A DNA stretch of 64,000 nucleotides from Mesorhizobium sp. PAMC28654 (GTDB lineage Bacteria; Pseudomonadota; Alphaproteobacteria; Rhizobiales; Rhizobiaceae), in the NCBI RefSeq assembly GCF_020616515.1, contig NZ_CP085135.1, positions 248,001 through 312,000 on the forward strand, written 5' to 3'. Of the stretch, positions 56,231-64,000 are shown piece after piece. How positions within the stretch are numbered: the stretch's first letter is position 1; each line of letters starts with the position of its first letter. The notes under the pieces were generated by a model that was given only the letters and a program-made list of their open reading frames with translations, was not told where the DNA came from and did not search any database. A program made the position numbers and the translations under genes.

Positions 56231-56527
56231 CGCTCAAATCCATGGTTCCGCCGAAGCTATAAGTTTCCGAGCGCCGTGTAGTTCCGAGCCGGTCGCGCAT
56301 TCTCGTCGGAACGATTGCTTAGGAACGGAGTTCCACGATTGTTGCGGACCGCGTCAACCGGGCCTGGCGATGTGGTGAACAGGATGGTTTTCCCGGTTTC
56401 ATATCCTGGCCAAGGAATGGCAATACCACCTGTCCCGCCCGGTCTGCAGCATCCGAGATAGCAATCCGCTGACCTTGGAACTATTCGTGAGCCGTCGAGT
56501 TGATATGGCGACAATTAAGGCTACGAC

Positions 56528-56968
56528 ATGCCGCGATACTTCTTCGACATCTACGACGGCGCTGAGACAACAGTCGATGAGGCCGGGATTGGATGCAATG
56601 CGCTATCTGAAGTCAGCGATCACGCTGTCGCGTTGCTTCCAGACATTGCACGCGACGAGTTGCCTGACGGCCCGAATCGAATTTTCTGGGTCAAGGTTCG
56701 CGGCGAGGACGGCGAACACGTCTATCGTGCGACACTGGCCCTTTCGTCAGCATGGCTTGTCGACGACACGGACGGTCGCAACCAGCCGGGCGAGGAGTTG
56801 GCAACTGCCGCGATGCGTCGCACGAGCGCGCAGATCAAGGCGATCAGACGTGATTTAGCAGAAGACGGCTTTATGGCGCAGATGCAGGAAATCGACTCCT
56901 TGATGGGAGTGGCGCAGCTTGAGACAGATCGCTTACTGAAGCGAACATCGGCTAAGGTGACAAGCTAA
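56528..56968 (+). CDS. DUF6894 domain protein
   Basis: 146 residues starting MPRYFFDIYDGAETTVDEAG, the signature of the DUF6894 N-terminal domain. The middle has LPDIARDELPDGPNRIFWVKVRGE and VYRATLALSSAWL, the usual end of the domain. The C-terminal ~50 residues (RTSAQIKAIRRDLAEDGFMAQ to LKRTSAKVTS) form an extra helical part. Function unknown; the family is abundant in soil rhizobia. Confidence 0.85.
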   Translation: MPRYFFDIYDGAETTVDEAGIGCNALSEVSDHAVALLPDIARDELPDGPNRIFWVKVRGEDGEHVYRATLALSSAWLVDDTDGRNQPGEELATAAMRRTSAQIKAIRRDLAEDGFMAQMQEIDSLMGVAQLETDRLLKRTSAKVTS

Positions 56969-57068
56969 TGCGGTCTAGCGATACGGCTGATACCCCTTCG
57001 TGGTCGTCGAGCATGTGGCCAATGGCCAGCACCACGTCGGCATCGATATTGGGCGGCAGCGTGTGCAT
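56952..57068 (-). CDS. Possible 38-residue protein
   Basis: Reads MHTLPPNIDADVVLAIGHML then DDHEGVSAVSLDRISLSP on the minus strand, with AGGGGGAA spaced 3 bp before the ATG. It overlaps the last 17 bp of the DUF6894 gene on the opposite strand and lies 60 bp from the IS630 pair. It may be an intact micro-gene or the trimmed tail of one. Confidence 0.3.
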   Translation of the reverse strand: MHTLPPNIDADVVLAIGHMLDDHEGVSAVSLDRISLSP

Positions 57069-57124
57069 GGCTTCCCCCTACCGCAAGATATTGCGCAGAC
57101 GGAGAAATGGCTTACTCAACGGTA

Positions 57125-58227
57125 CTAGTGGATTGATTCCAACGTTTGGTGCCCACGCCTGACGGCGGCGATGATGTTTGCGGGATCGGCCTTCCATGCG
57201 AAGGGCCTGGGCTGCTGATTATGCTCGCTGATGAAGCGGTTGATGGCGGCCTGGAGGTCGACGACGGAGTGGAAGACGCCGTGCTTGAGCCGCCGGCGGG
57301 TGAGCTTGGCGAAGAAGCCCTCGACGGCGTTCAGCCACGAGCAGGATGTCGGCACGAAGTGGAAGGTCCATCGCGGATGCCGGGCCAGCCAGGCCCTGAC
57401 TTTCGGCTGCTTGTGGGTGGCGTAGTTGTCGAGAATGACGTGGACGGCTTTGTCGGCCGGGAGTTCGGCCTCGACTGCGTTGAGGAAGCGGATGAACTCC
57501 TGGTGCCGGTGGCGCTGCATGTTGCGCCCGATGACCGAGCCATCAAGCACGTTGAGCGCGGCAAACAACGTGGTGGTGCCGTTGCGCTTGTAGTCGTGCG
57601 TCATCGTGCCGCCACGGCCAGGCTTCAGTGGCAGCCCCGGCTGGGTGCGGTCAAGCGCCTGGATCTGGCTTTTCTCGTCGACCGAAAGAACGATGGCATG
57701 GGCGGGTGGGGAGACGTAGAGAGCCCAACCACGTCGTGCAGCTTTTCGGCGAAGGCCTTGTCATTGGACAGCTTGAAGGTGCGCCAGCGATGTGGCGCAA
57801 GACCGTGGTCGTGCCAGATCTTCACTACCGAAGACGCCGCGATGCCGACCGCTTTCGCCATTGCACGGACCGTCCAGTGCGTCGCTTCGTGATCGGGCGG
57901 CTCCAGCGTCAGCGCCACGACCTTGTCGACCACCCCCGGCTTCAGAGGCGCAATGCCAGGCGGCCGGGTCTTGTCGCGCACCAGGCCATCGACACCTTCG
58001 GCCATGAAACGCTCCTGCCAGCGCCATACACAGGTCTTGGATTTGGCCGTCGCCGCCATGATCGCCACGGTGCCCAGACCATCGGCAGTCAGCAGGATGA
58101 TCCGCGCGCGCCAGACATGCTTCTGGGGCGAACTTCGCGCCAAAACGATCGCCTCAAGCCGCGTCCTGTCAGATGCCGTAACGTCGATGCCGATACCTGT
58201 GCGCATCCCGGCAGCCTCGCATGCCAC
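57125..58227 (-). pseudogene. IS630-family transposase (element A), frameshifted
   Basis: The N-terminal part (start 58227 or 58206) contains a helix-turn-helix region: VWRARIILLTADGLGTVAIM and VWRWQERFMAEGVDGL, then HWTVRAMAKAVGIAASSVVKIW. After HDVVGL the frame is lost. The second frame has the first catalytic Asp in [18 protein letters not shown], then ILDNYATHK and WLNAVEGFF, to complete the DDE set. The frames join if the CTCTCT run (+ strand AG run at 57718-57723) loses one CT, giving [17 protein letters not shown]. The stop codon TAG uses the target TA plus one host base. Confidence 0.85.
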
Positions 58228-58275
58228 GCTCCAGGATGGAATCCCCGGCGGACTCCTTTGTCTCGATCAATCCAC
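57128..58275 (-). mobile_element. IS630-family element A (1148 bp)
   Basis: Ends share the inverted repeat GTGGATTGAT and are flanked by TA at 57126-57127 and 58276-58277, the hallmark of IS630/Tc1-mariner insertion. It encodes one transposase on the minus strand, currently frameshifted. Its right-hand TA is also the left-hand TA of element B, so it inserted exactly at the border of B. Confidence 0.88.
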
Positions 58276-58277
58276 TA

Positions 58278-59331
58278 GAGCAAAATCCGAGCGGATAGAA
58301 TCGATAGGGGTTTCGTTGGGATTGGAAATCTGATTCAGCATATCTGCTGGATTCGGAGGCCGGCATGGCATGGCGAAATCCTTATCGGAAGATTTGCGGG
58401 CTCGGGTGGTCGCAGCGGTTGATGGCGGCCTGTCGCGACGGGCGGCAGCGGCGCGATTTGGCGTGGCGGCGGCAAGCTCGGTGCGTTGGGTCCGGGAATG
58501 GCGCGAGACCGGAGCCACCTGCGCAAAGCCGCAGGGCGGCGACAGGCGGTCCCACCGCGTTGAAGCGTATCGCGACATCATCCTGGCGGCGATCGAGAGG
58601 CGGGTGGACATCACGCTGGTCGAACTCGCCGAGTTGCTGCGACAGGAGCATGGCGCGTCGTTTGCGACGAGCACGATCTGGCGGTTTCTCGATCGTCACT
58701 CCATGACCTTCAAAAAAAACGGCGCACGCCAGCGAGCAGGAGCGGCCAGACGTGGCGGCGCGACGAAACGCCTGGTTCGACGCCCAGCCCGATCTTGATC
58801 CCGAGCATCTGGTCTTCATCGACGAGACCGGAGCCTCGACAAAGATGGCTCGACTGCGGGGGCGCACGAAGCGCGGGATGCGGTGCCGATCGCCAATCCC
58901 GCATGGCCATTGGAAGACGACGACGTTCACCGGCGCCCTGCGCCTCACTGGCATGACCGCGCCAATGGTCCTGGACGGCCCGATGACTGGCGAATGGTTT
59001 GTCGCCTATGTCGAGCAGGTTCTCGTGCCGACGCTGCGGCCCGACGATGTCGTGATCCTCGACAACCTGCCGGCGCACAAAAGCGCAGCCGCCCGTGTGG
59101 CGATCGAAGCAACCGGCGCAAGGATGATGTTCCTCCCGCCCTATTCCCCCGACTTCAACCCGATCGAGAACGCCTTTTCCAAGCTGAAATCGATTCTACG
59201 CAAAGCCGCCGCACGAACCGTCGCGGAATTGTGGGATACCATCAGCGCCGCACTGCCTTGCTTCACACCAACCGAGTGCGCCAACTACTTCGCCGCAACA
59301 GGATATGAGCCGGAATGATCAGATTCTGCTC
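58278..59331 (+). mobile_element. IS630-family element B (1054 bp)
   Basis: Inverted ends GAGCAAAATCC and (right, complement) GAGCAGAATCT, flanked by TA at 58276-58277 and 59332-59333. It encodes a transposase in two frames joined at an A8 run. It abuts element A with only the shared TA between them. Confidence 0.88.
58370..59318 (+). CDS. IS630-family transposase (element B) with likely programmed frameshift
   Basis: Frame 1 (58370-58798) contains MAKSLSEDLRARVVAAVDGG, a helix-turn-helix (LSRRAAAARFGVAAASSVRW) and STIWRFLDRHSMTFKK. Frame 2 (to 59318) contains AARRNAWFDAQPDLDPEHLV, FIDETGASTKMARLRGR, VILDNLPAHKS and FLPPYSPDFNPIENAFSK, the DDE residues. The frames meet at AAAAAAAA (58712-58719), where reading one A fewer gives FKK-TAHASEQERPDVAARR. 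Many IS630-family elements make the full transposase by slippage at such A runs, so this is probably a working design rather than a defect. Confidence 0.88.
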
Positions 59332-59435
59332 TAGGTCAATTTGAAATTAAGCGATTGATTTGAGCTAAGCGGAAACGGGTGGCGGCTCCACTCGCCAACG
59401 GTCAGACTCCACCGATATGCTGCGGAGAATGACCG

Positions 59436-59597
59436 ATGTTTGGATTGTTAGAATTCCATGAGATTGCCGCAAGGCGCGGCGACGGCCTGGGTCCGGAGTT
59501 TTTTGGCCTGCTTCCTGAGCAGCCTCTTCGTGAAAGGCTGACACTCATTCCCGGTGGGCTGGCGCAAGCTAATCAGCCGTCGCCTGCTTCCGCATAG
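59436..59597 (+). CDS. Possible 53-residue protein
   Basis: Reads MFGLLEFHEIAARRGDGLGP then EFFGLLPEQPLRERLTLIPG and ends NQPSPASA. A weak GCGGAGAAT precedes it. No family recognised. The region 59598-59738 has no supported feature. Confidence 0.3.
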   Translation: MFGLLEFHEIAARRGDGLGPEFFGLLPEQPLRERLTLIPGGLAQANQPSPASA

Positions 59598-59738
59598 ATA
59601 AGCGCCACGATGTCGCCAATCCCCCAAAGCTTGCCGCTCCGCCAGGAGCCTTCAAACGCATGCACTGACTCGCAAAACCGCGATTCAATTAGATCGCGCT
59701 GAAATGGTTCCCGAAGCGGCACCAGCGTCCCTGTGGTC

Positions 59739-59945
59739 TTACCGCCCCAAGGCCTGCCGAGACAATACGATCAACTCTTTCTCGTCGCTGATACCGGCCA
59801 TGTAGTTCGCGATGATGCGCGATGCTCGGGCTTCTTGCTCGGTCGTAGTCTCGTTGGCAGCCTTCGTTTGATCGAACACTCGACCGAGCAGACCTATCTC
59901 TGTCGGTTGGAATATGCCCGCCTCAGTCGCCTTACGATGGATCAT
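59739..59945 (-). CDS. Small conserved-type hypothetical protein
   Basis: 68 residues from the Met of MIHRKATEAGIFQPTEIGLL; longer starts exist up to 60068. The pattern FQPTEIGLLGRVFDQTKAAN and EQEARASRIIANYMAGISDE resembles short rhizobial proteins that begin 'F.PE.I..L...FD' and end in a 'DE..L' helix. No function is known. Confidence 0.5.
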   Translation of the reverse strand: MIHRKATEAGIFQPTEIGLLGRVFDQTKAANETTTEQEARASRIIANYMAGISDEKELIVLSRQALGR

Positions 59946-60068
59946 TGCCGCCTCCGATCGGGGACGATACGCCAAATGGCCACAAACGCAAAAAGGCCGC
60001 CCGGCGCGAGCCGAGGCGAGCCTTATGGAAGCTGTCTGTAAACAGCACCCGATGAGGGGATCGGGCAT

Positions 60069-60371
60069 GTGACACTCTTGCGCGGGTTGGAAGGTTCCAC
60101 TCTAAGTAGAAAGCCGACCTTGTCACAGCCCCGAGCCAGCTTTGATGAAAGGGTTTCGCCCTAGACCTTATCCGCGGTAAACCCGCCGACCTTGCGATCA
60201 GCGGGTCTCGGGAGGCGCCAGAGTGGGATCCGGCCAACACGTGATCCTGAGGGTGGATCAAGGTTAAACATATACCCATGAGCCGGATTAGATAGCGACG
60301 AATTAGTCTGCATACAAAAAGACCCGCCCCGACGTTAGCCTAGACGAGCTGATTTCCGCAAGCCAGATAAT
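60069..60371. other. Non-coding interval, 303 bp
   Basis: No gene with supporting features is seen. The stretch separates the small hypothetical gene from the RiPP-like ORF and has no clear repeat or terminator. Confidence 0.4.
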
Positions 60372-60467
60372 TTAGGCTGGGTTATTTTGATCCGACAGTG
60401 CTGCCTGAGCAGTAACCTTTGACAGGCGCTCGCGCTTGATCAGTGTAGGCTTCTCGTACTTCTTCAT
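60372..60467 (-). CDS. Putative orphan RiPP precursor peptide
   Basis: 31 residues: MKKYEKPTLIKRERLSKVTA then QAALSDQNNPA, with AGGGGG spaced 5 bp upstream of the ATG. The YxxPxL...L..VT pattern is that of the leader of small alphaproteobacterial RiPP (lasso-like) precursors, including a Thr two residues before a plausible core. The candidate core has Asp at position 6 rather than the 7-9 usual for lasso rings, and no lasso cyclase, protease or other maturation gene lies in this window. Confidence 0.55.
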   Translation of the reverse strand: MKKYEKPTLIKRERLSKVTAQAALSDQNNPA

Positions 60468-60649
60468 GGGAACCCCCTGAGTTGCAGTTCCCCCTCAATG
60501 ATCGCAAGTTGCATTGAGACCGTTGAGATTGTCAATCTCTCTAAAAAGAGCCCGCCACCGTCAAAGGCAGCGGGCGCGGCCAGAGCGGCCGACTTGCGCA
60601 TAGTCGAATCGTGCGCGATTGTCCCATCGCCTTGGGAGGGGCAGGGGGG

Positions 60650-61119
60650 ATGAAGCAGATTCTCACGCTGACCGCGTGCCTGGCGCTAGCTGGGTGTGCT
60701 TCGGCCAATACAATCCAGACTTCGAAGAACACGGCAGTCGTGGAGTCATCGGCAGCGCCGGCATGCGGTGAGATCGGTGCTGCCAGGGTTGCCCAAAAGC
60801 AAGCCGCTGTCGCAACTCTCAAGGCCGGGTAGACAGCTACGTCATTGTCGACGCGGCCTCTCAAAACAACGTGCAAATCGTGCAAACGCCAGGCACCTAC
60901 AACACGACTGCCGTGGCTAACGGCAGCTACGTAACTGCAACGACGACCTATCAGCCTGGCACGCCAATAGTGATGGGGCACCACAATCAGTCGTTTGCCA
61001 TTCGAATGTTCAAGAACGGCGAACCTGGCTCCGAGAATGCACTCTCCGCACGCGACGCGCTCGGACCGGATTGGCAGAACAAAATGAAAGAGGTCGTAAT
61101 GACGTGCTCAAATAGCTAG
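60650..61119 (+). pseudogene. Small lipoprotein with C-terminal domain, frameshifted
   Basis: The first frame gives a lipoprotein signal (MKQILTLTACLALAGC) and continues to ARVAQKQAAVATLKAG before a TAG at 60830. The next frame continues DSYVIVDAASQNNVQIVQTP, YVTATTTYQPGTPIVMGHHN, then FAIRMFKNGEPGSENALSAR and MTCSNS. Inserting one T at about 60830 gives KAGYDSYVIVD and one continuous protein of about 156 residues, of the kind widespread in rhizobia. Its stop overlaps that of the convergent Rap1a-type gene. Confidence 0.7.
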
Positions 61120-61467
61120 GGGCACGGAAACTTGGCATGGAGGGCGACTAGCACCTCACTAGAGGCTGAAACTGCACGACTTGGGCTGTCGGCGCGTACA
61201 AATTCAACGATGGCTGCGACGATCATGGGCAATTTGACATTGCTTCCTATACAAAACTGCGACCTCTGAGATAGTCCTTTTACAGCGGCGAGCGTCAGAT
61301 AGGAATCGACAACCCCCCGTGATGTAGCCAAAACAGAACGGCACTTTCTGACTATCGTCGCAGGCGGTCAACAATTGGCCGGTGTTCGGAATGCCCGTCA
61401 CGGGTTGGGCTGCCTTCGCCGATTCGCCGCTAAGCAGGATTAAAAGCGCATAAAGGATTTTTGCCAT
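61116..61467 (-). pseudogene. Rap1a/Tai-domain exported protein, frame broken at a C6 run
   Basis: Starts MAKILYALLILLSGESAKA (signal peptide), then LLTACDDSQKVPFCFGYITG. The next frame continues VVDSYLTLAAVKGLSQRSQF, with CIGSNVKLPMIVAAIVEFVR and EVLVALHAKFPCP. The C...C.GYI.G..DS, CI....V and final FPC spacing is that of the Rap1a immunity-type domain. The frames meet at CCCCCC (61313-61318); one C fewer gives ITGVVDSYL. Rap1a-like proteins are immunity proteins in type VI secretion systems, but stand-alone rhizobial copies have unknown roles and no effector is seen here. Confidence 0.7.
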
Positions 61468-61599
61468 CGACGCGATTCTCCCGCCCGGATCGCACGAATA
61501 AAGCACATCACGACCATTCCGCGCGAGCTTCGGAAAAGATGGCTACAAACGGCTTATTTGACCGTTTTCGGAGAGTTTCTGCTAAGTGCTTGAAATATC

Positions 61600-61674
61600 T
61601 GGTACGCCCAAGGGGAATCGAACCCCTGTTACCGCCGTGAAAGGGCGGTGTCCTGACCGCTAGACGATGGGCGC
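61600..61674 (-). tRNA. tRNA-Glu (UUC anticodon)
   Basis: On the minus strand it begins GCGCCCATCGTCTAGCGGTC, has the anticodon stem CCGCC/GGCGG with loop CTTTCAC (anticodon TTC), the T-arm AGGGGTTCGATTCCCCT and an encoded CCA. 75 nt including CCA. Confidence 0.97.
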
Positions 61675-61841
61675 GCTCAGATGTGGGGCTTATAGTTGCG
61701 TTGTTCGCGGCCGGCAACCCGTCTGTCGCTGCCTGCGGCAACTTTTTTCAATTGTTTCACAAGTGGGTTTTCGACGGCCAAATTCTGGCGGCGCGGCGCC
61801 GGCCAGCACGGTGCTCGCACCAGTTGGAGGCGCTGAGCAGG

Positions 61842-63158
61842 TTAGCCGTCGCCGCCATCGCTGCTGCCACTGCGCCGGCGGCAACGCCAGTTCCAGTCGC
61901 GCTCGGGGCCGACATCGACGTGCACCGATTCGGTGTGGCAGTAAGTGCCGACGCCGCCGCGACCGGGCATGGTGCGGATGTAGCTTGCCAGTTCCCACTT
62001 CGAGACGCCGGGAACCTGGATGTCGGCGGCGGCGCAGTACATGTGGAGCGAATTTTTGGCGCCGTTGGCGCGGCGGTTGCGGGCCGGATCGCGGTAGCCC
62101 GAGGTCACGACCATCTTCTTGCCGTAGTGACCCTCGATCGTTTTCAGCACGCGCACCAGCGACGGTTTCAGGCAGGCGACATCAACGGTCTCGTTCTGCT
62201 TGAGCAGTCCGTTCGGCGCCAGCCGGGCCAGGCCGGCGGCGGATGCCACCTGATAGGGGCTGCCCGAGCCTTCGTCCTCGTTCAGGTCGACGTCACTCTC
62301 GTCGTCGAGGCCGGATTTGCGCTTGATCTCGAACAGCGCCGTCTGGCGCACGCCGGGCAACGCATCGCTGGTGTAGTGGCTGGTATCGCCGCCCACTGAA
62401 GCTAGTTGTACCGGCTTTGGCGCGGAATCCGCTGTTGCCAGCGTGATGATCGGCTTTGCCGCGGGTGGCGATGCAGGTGGCGTTGCCTTGGCTTGAGCCG
62501 GTGCCGGCGGCTCGACGGACCGCGTGTTGACGAGTGGAGCAGGAGTGGCCGAAGCCGGCGTGGCGCCGAACAACGAGGCCAGGAAGCCTTTTTTCTTGGG
62601 TGTGTCGGCTTGGGGCTGCGGCATCTCACCAGCGGTGACATAGACCGGATTGTTCATCGCGGGGGCCGCCGGCTTGGGCTGGGGCGTGGGCGCGGTCACC
62701 TGGGCATCGGCGGCGGCGATCTTCGCGGCGACCGCGTCGGTCTGTTGCTCTGTCTGGGCGGGTTGCACCAGCGGCTGTGGCGTCGTGCCGGCAATTGTCT
62801 CCGCGCCGGCCGGCGTCGTGATCGGAAAGGCGACCTCGGGCTTGGCCATCGGCACGTAAGCTACTTCCTCGGGAAGGGCAGCGTCACCTTCTGCGGTCAT
62901 CGTCATCTGCGGATGAGCAGCCATCTGAGACGAGGAATCAGCCGTCGCCACCTGGTGCACGCCCGAAGCCGTGCTCATTTCCGTCGTTGTTGCGTTGTAT
63001 CCGGGCATGCCGACCGACATCGTGGGGTCGCCAGCCGAGGTACAGGATGCCAGAAGCACGGAGAAGAGTGCGGCCGCGATAGCGCGACTTTCTCCCTTCG
63101 CCAGGCACGATCCTGCTGATTTCAAAACAAATTCCCCCTCGGTGTCCGGCCGGTACAT
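61842..63158 (-). CDS. M15-family peptidase lipoprotein (YcbK/DUF882-type C-terminal domain)
   Basis: 438 residues. The N-terminus contains a lipoprotein signal ending in LLASC. A long Pro/Ala/Thr-rich region of low complexity follows. The C-terminal ~120 residues form the peptidase_M15_3 fold: VVTSGYRDPARNRRANGAKN, then SLHMYCAAADIQVPG, and HTESVHVDVGP, giving the His, Asp and His zinc set. The family acts on peptidoglycan cross-links in the periplasm. It is adjacent to tRNA-Glu and, in the other direction, the PHA synthase gene. Confidence 0.85.
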   Translation of the reverse strand: MYRPDTEGEFVLKSAGSCLAKGESRAIAAALFSVLLASCTSAGDPTMSVGMPGYNATTTEMSTASGVHQVATADSSSQMAAHPQMTMTAEGDAALPEEVAYVPMAKPEVAFPITTPAGAETIAGTTPQPLVQPAQTEQQTDAVAAKIAAADAQVTAPTPQPKPAAPAMNNPVYVTAGEMPQPQADTPKKKGFLASLFGATPASATPAPLVNTRSVEPPAPAQAKATPPASPPAAKPIITLATADSAPKPVQLASVGGDTSHYTSDALPGVRQTALFEIKRKSGLDDESDVDLNEDEGSGSPYQVASAAGLARLAPNGLLKQNETVDVACLKPSLVRVLKTIEGHYGKKMVVTSGYRDPARNRRANGAKNSLHMYCAAADIQVPGVSKWELASYIRTMPGRGGVGTYCHTESVHVDVGPERDWNWRCRRRSGSSDGGDG

Positions 63159-63335
63159 CGTGGCGCGGCGACTGAACGTCTACGTCACGATGATTCTCCC
63201 GGAAACGAGACCTGTGTCAAATCCGCAAGCCTGACCGAAATTCAGCAGTCGCGGACGAATTAAGGCTGCTTCGTGGTTGACGCCACATTTCGCCCGCTTT
63301 TACCGGGTCGTCAACTCACCAGACATTACAGTCCG

Positions 63336-64000
63336 TTACACACGCACCTTGACATAGGTACCGGGAGCATCGCCCAGGGTTTTCATATGCTTGCCAGGGG
63401 TGCGGGCGGGTACGCGGGTGTTGTCCTTGGCTTCGATCCAGCTTTGCCAGTGTGGCCACCAGGAGCCGGGATGGTCGATAGCCCTGGCGATCCATTCGCC
63501 GAAATCGCCTGTCGGCGTCCCGCCCGTCCAGTACTGATATTTGTTGGATGCCGGCGGGTTGACCACGCCGGCGATATGGCCGGATCCGGCCATCACGTAT
63601 TCGACCTTGCCGCCGAAATATTTTGACCCAAGGAACACCGAGAGCGCCGGCGCGATGTGGTCTTCCTTGGAGGCAAGGTTGTAGATCGGGATTGTGACAT
63701 CCCCGAGCGAGACCGCATGGCCCGCCAGTTGCATCGTGCCTTGCGAGAGGTTGTTCTCAAGATAGCAGTTGCGCAGGTAGAATGAGTGATTGGCCGCGGC
63801 CATGCGGGTCGAATCGGCGTTCCAGTAGAGCAGGTCGAAGGGCAGGGGATCCTTGCCGCGCATGTAGTTGTTGACGACATATGGCCAGATCAAGTCACCG
63901 GAGCGCAGCATGTTGAAGGCGGTCGCCATCTTTGTGCCGTCGAGGTACCCCTTCTCGCTCATCGATTTCTCAACGGCCGCGACCTGCTCCTCGTCGACGA
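63336..64000 (-). CDS. phaC: Poly-beta-hydroxyalkanoate synthase, 3' part
   Basis: The window holds the C-terminal ~220 residues; the gene starts beyond 64000. The sequence includes [40 protein letters not shown] and [15 protein letters not shown] (catalytic Asp), and [15 protein letters not shown] (catalytic His). The end [15 protein letters not shown] is the usual PhaC C-terminus. The catalytic Cys lies outside the window. Polymerises hydroxyacyl-CoA into storage granules. Confidence 0.95.
   Translation of the reverse strand, partial: VDEEQVAAVEKSMSEKGYLDGTKMATAFNMLRSGDLIWPYVVNNYMRGKDPLPFDLLYWNADSTRMAAANHSFYLRNCYLENNLSQGTMQLAGHAVSLGDVTIPIYNLASKEDHIAPALSVFLGSKYFGGKVEYVMAGSGHIAGVVNPPASNKYQYWTGGTPTGDFGEWIARAIDHPGSWWPHWQSWIEAKDNTRVPARTPGKHMKTLGDAPGTYVKVRV

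Noticed and set aside
56257..56514. 85-residue open frame on the minus strand
   Set aside because: Proline/arginine/glycine-rich, no ribosome site and no recognisable motif; probably chance.

Overview
The window looks like a chromosomal segment of a Mesorhizobium-type alphaproteobacterium (Rhizobiales, Phyllobacteriaceae). The grounds are high GC, the gene orders erpA-dgt-argS-SPOR protein-nagZ-scpAB-tatABC-serS-surE-pcm-nlpD and yajC-secDF, rhizobial families (DUF982, DUF1127, DUF6074, DUF6894, Omp25/31-like barrel, porin_2-like protein) and rhizobial intergenic palindromes. Genus is inferred from protein character and gene order; no search was possible.

Layout. 1-30.4 kb is core housekeeping: exonuclease III, a VOC protein, ErpA, a dGTPase-like HD protein, ArgS, a large SPOR-domain envelope protein, NagZ, ScpA/ScpB, TatABC, SerS, SurE, Pcm, an NlpD-like factor, an AAA-type ATPase, YajC, fused SecDF, homologues of two mitochondrial complex I assembly factors, a sterol desaturase family protein and TrmFO. 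Between TrmFO and a DUF2157/GDYxxLxY pair lies a notable locus: two tiny DUF1127 genes followed by three tandem 157-bp RNA modules, each with three hairpins whose loops show CCTCCTCCC in the RNA sense (CcsR/'cuckoo' sRNA type). An ammonia-lyase homologue without the usual MIO triad and a tRNA-Leu follow.

30.5-46.5 kb is mosaic: an MDR oxidoreductase, trigger factor, a truncated PAS histidine kinase with response regulator, radC, then an apparently acquired block between radC and map (two LysR regulators, SDR genes, an aldehyde dehydrogenase split by an IS3-family element) and small rhizobial hypothetical genes. 47.0-51.3 kb is an EfeUOB-type iron uptake operon with a second EfeO/EfeM-like gene, preceded by AT-rich DNA.

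51.3-61.5 kb is accessory: small membrane and secreted proteins, a frameshifted porin-like gene, an integrase remnant, an Omp25-like barrel, a cupredoxin, two IS630-family elements that abut and share one TA, a possible orphan RiPP precursor, a lipoprotein and a Rap1a-domain protein. 61.6-64 kb returns to tRNA-Glu, an M15-type peptidase lipoprotein and the 3' part of a PHA synthase.

At least eight genes carry apparent frame breaks. Four are one-base changes in C/G runs (xthA, the ATPase, yajC, the Rap1a gene) and two are 2-bp gains in CT runs. This pattern points to sequence error for at least some of them, and those genes should not be read as true losses without checking.
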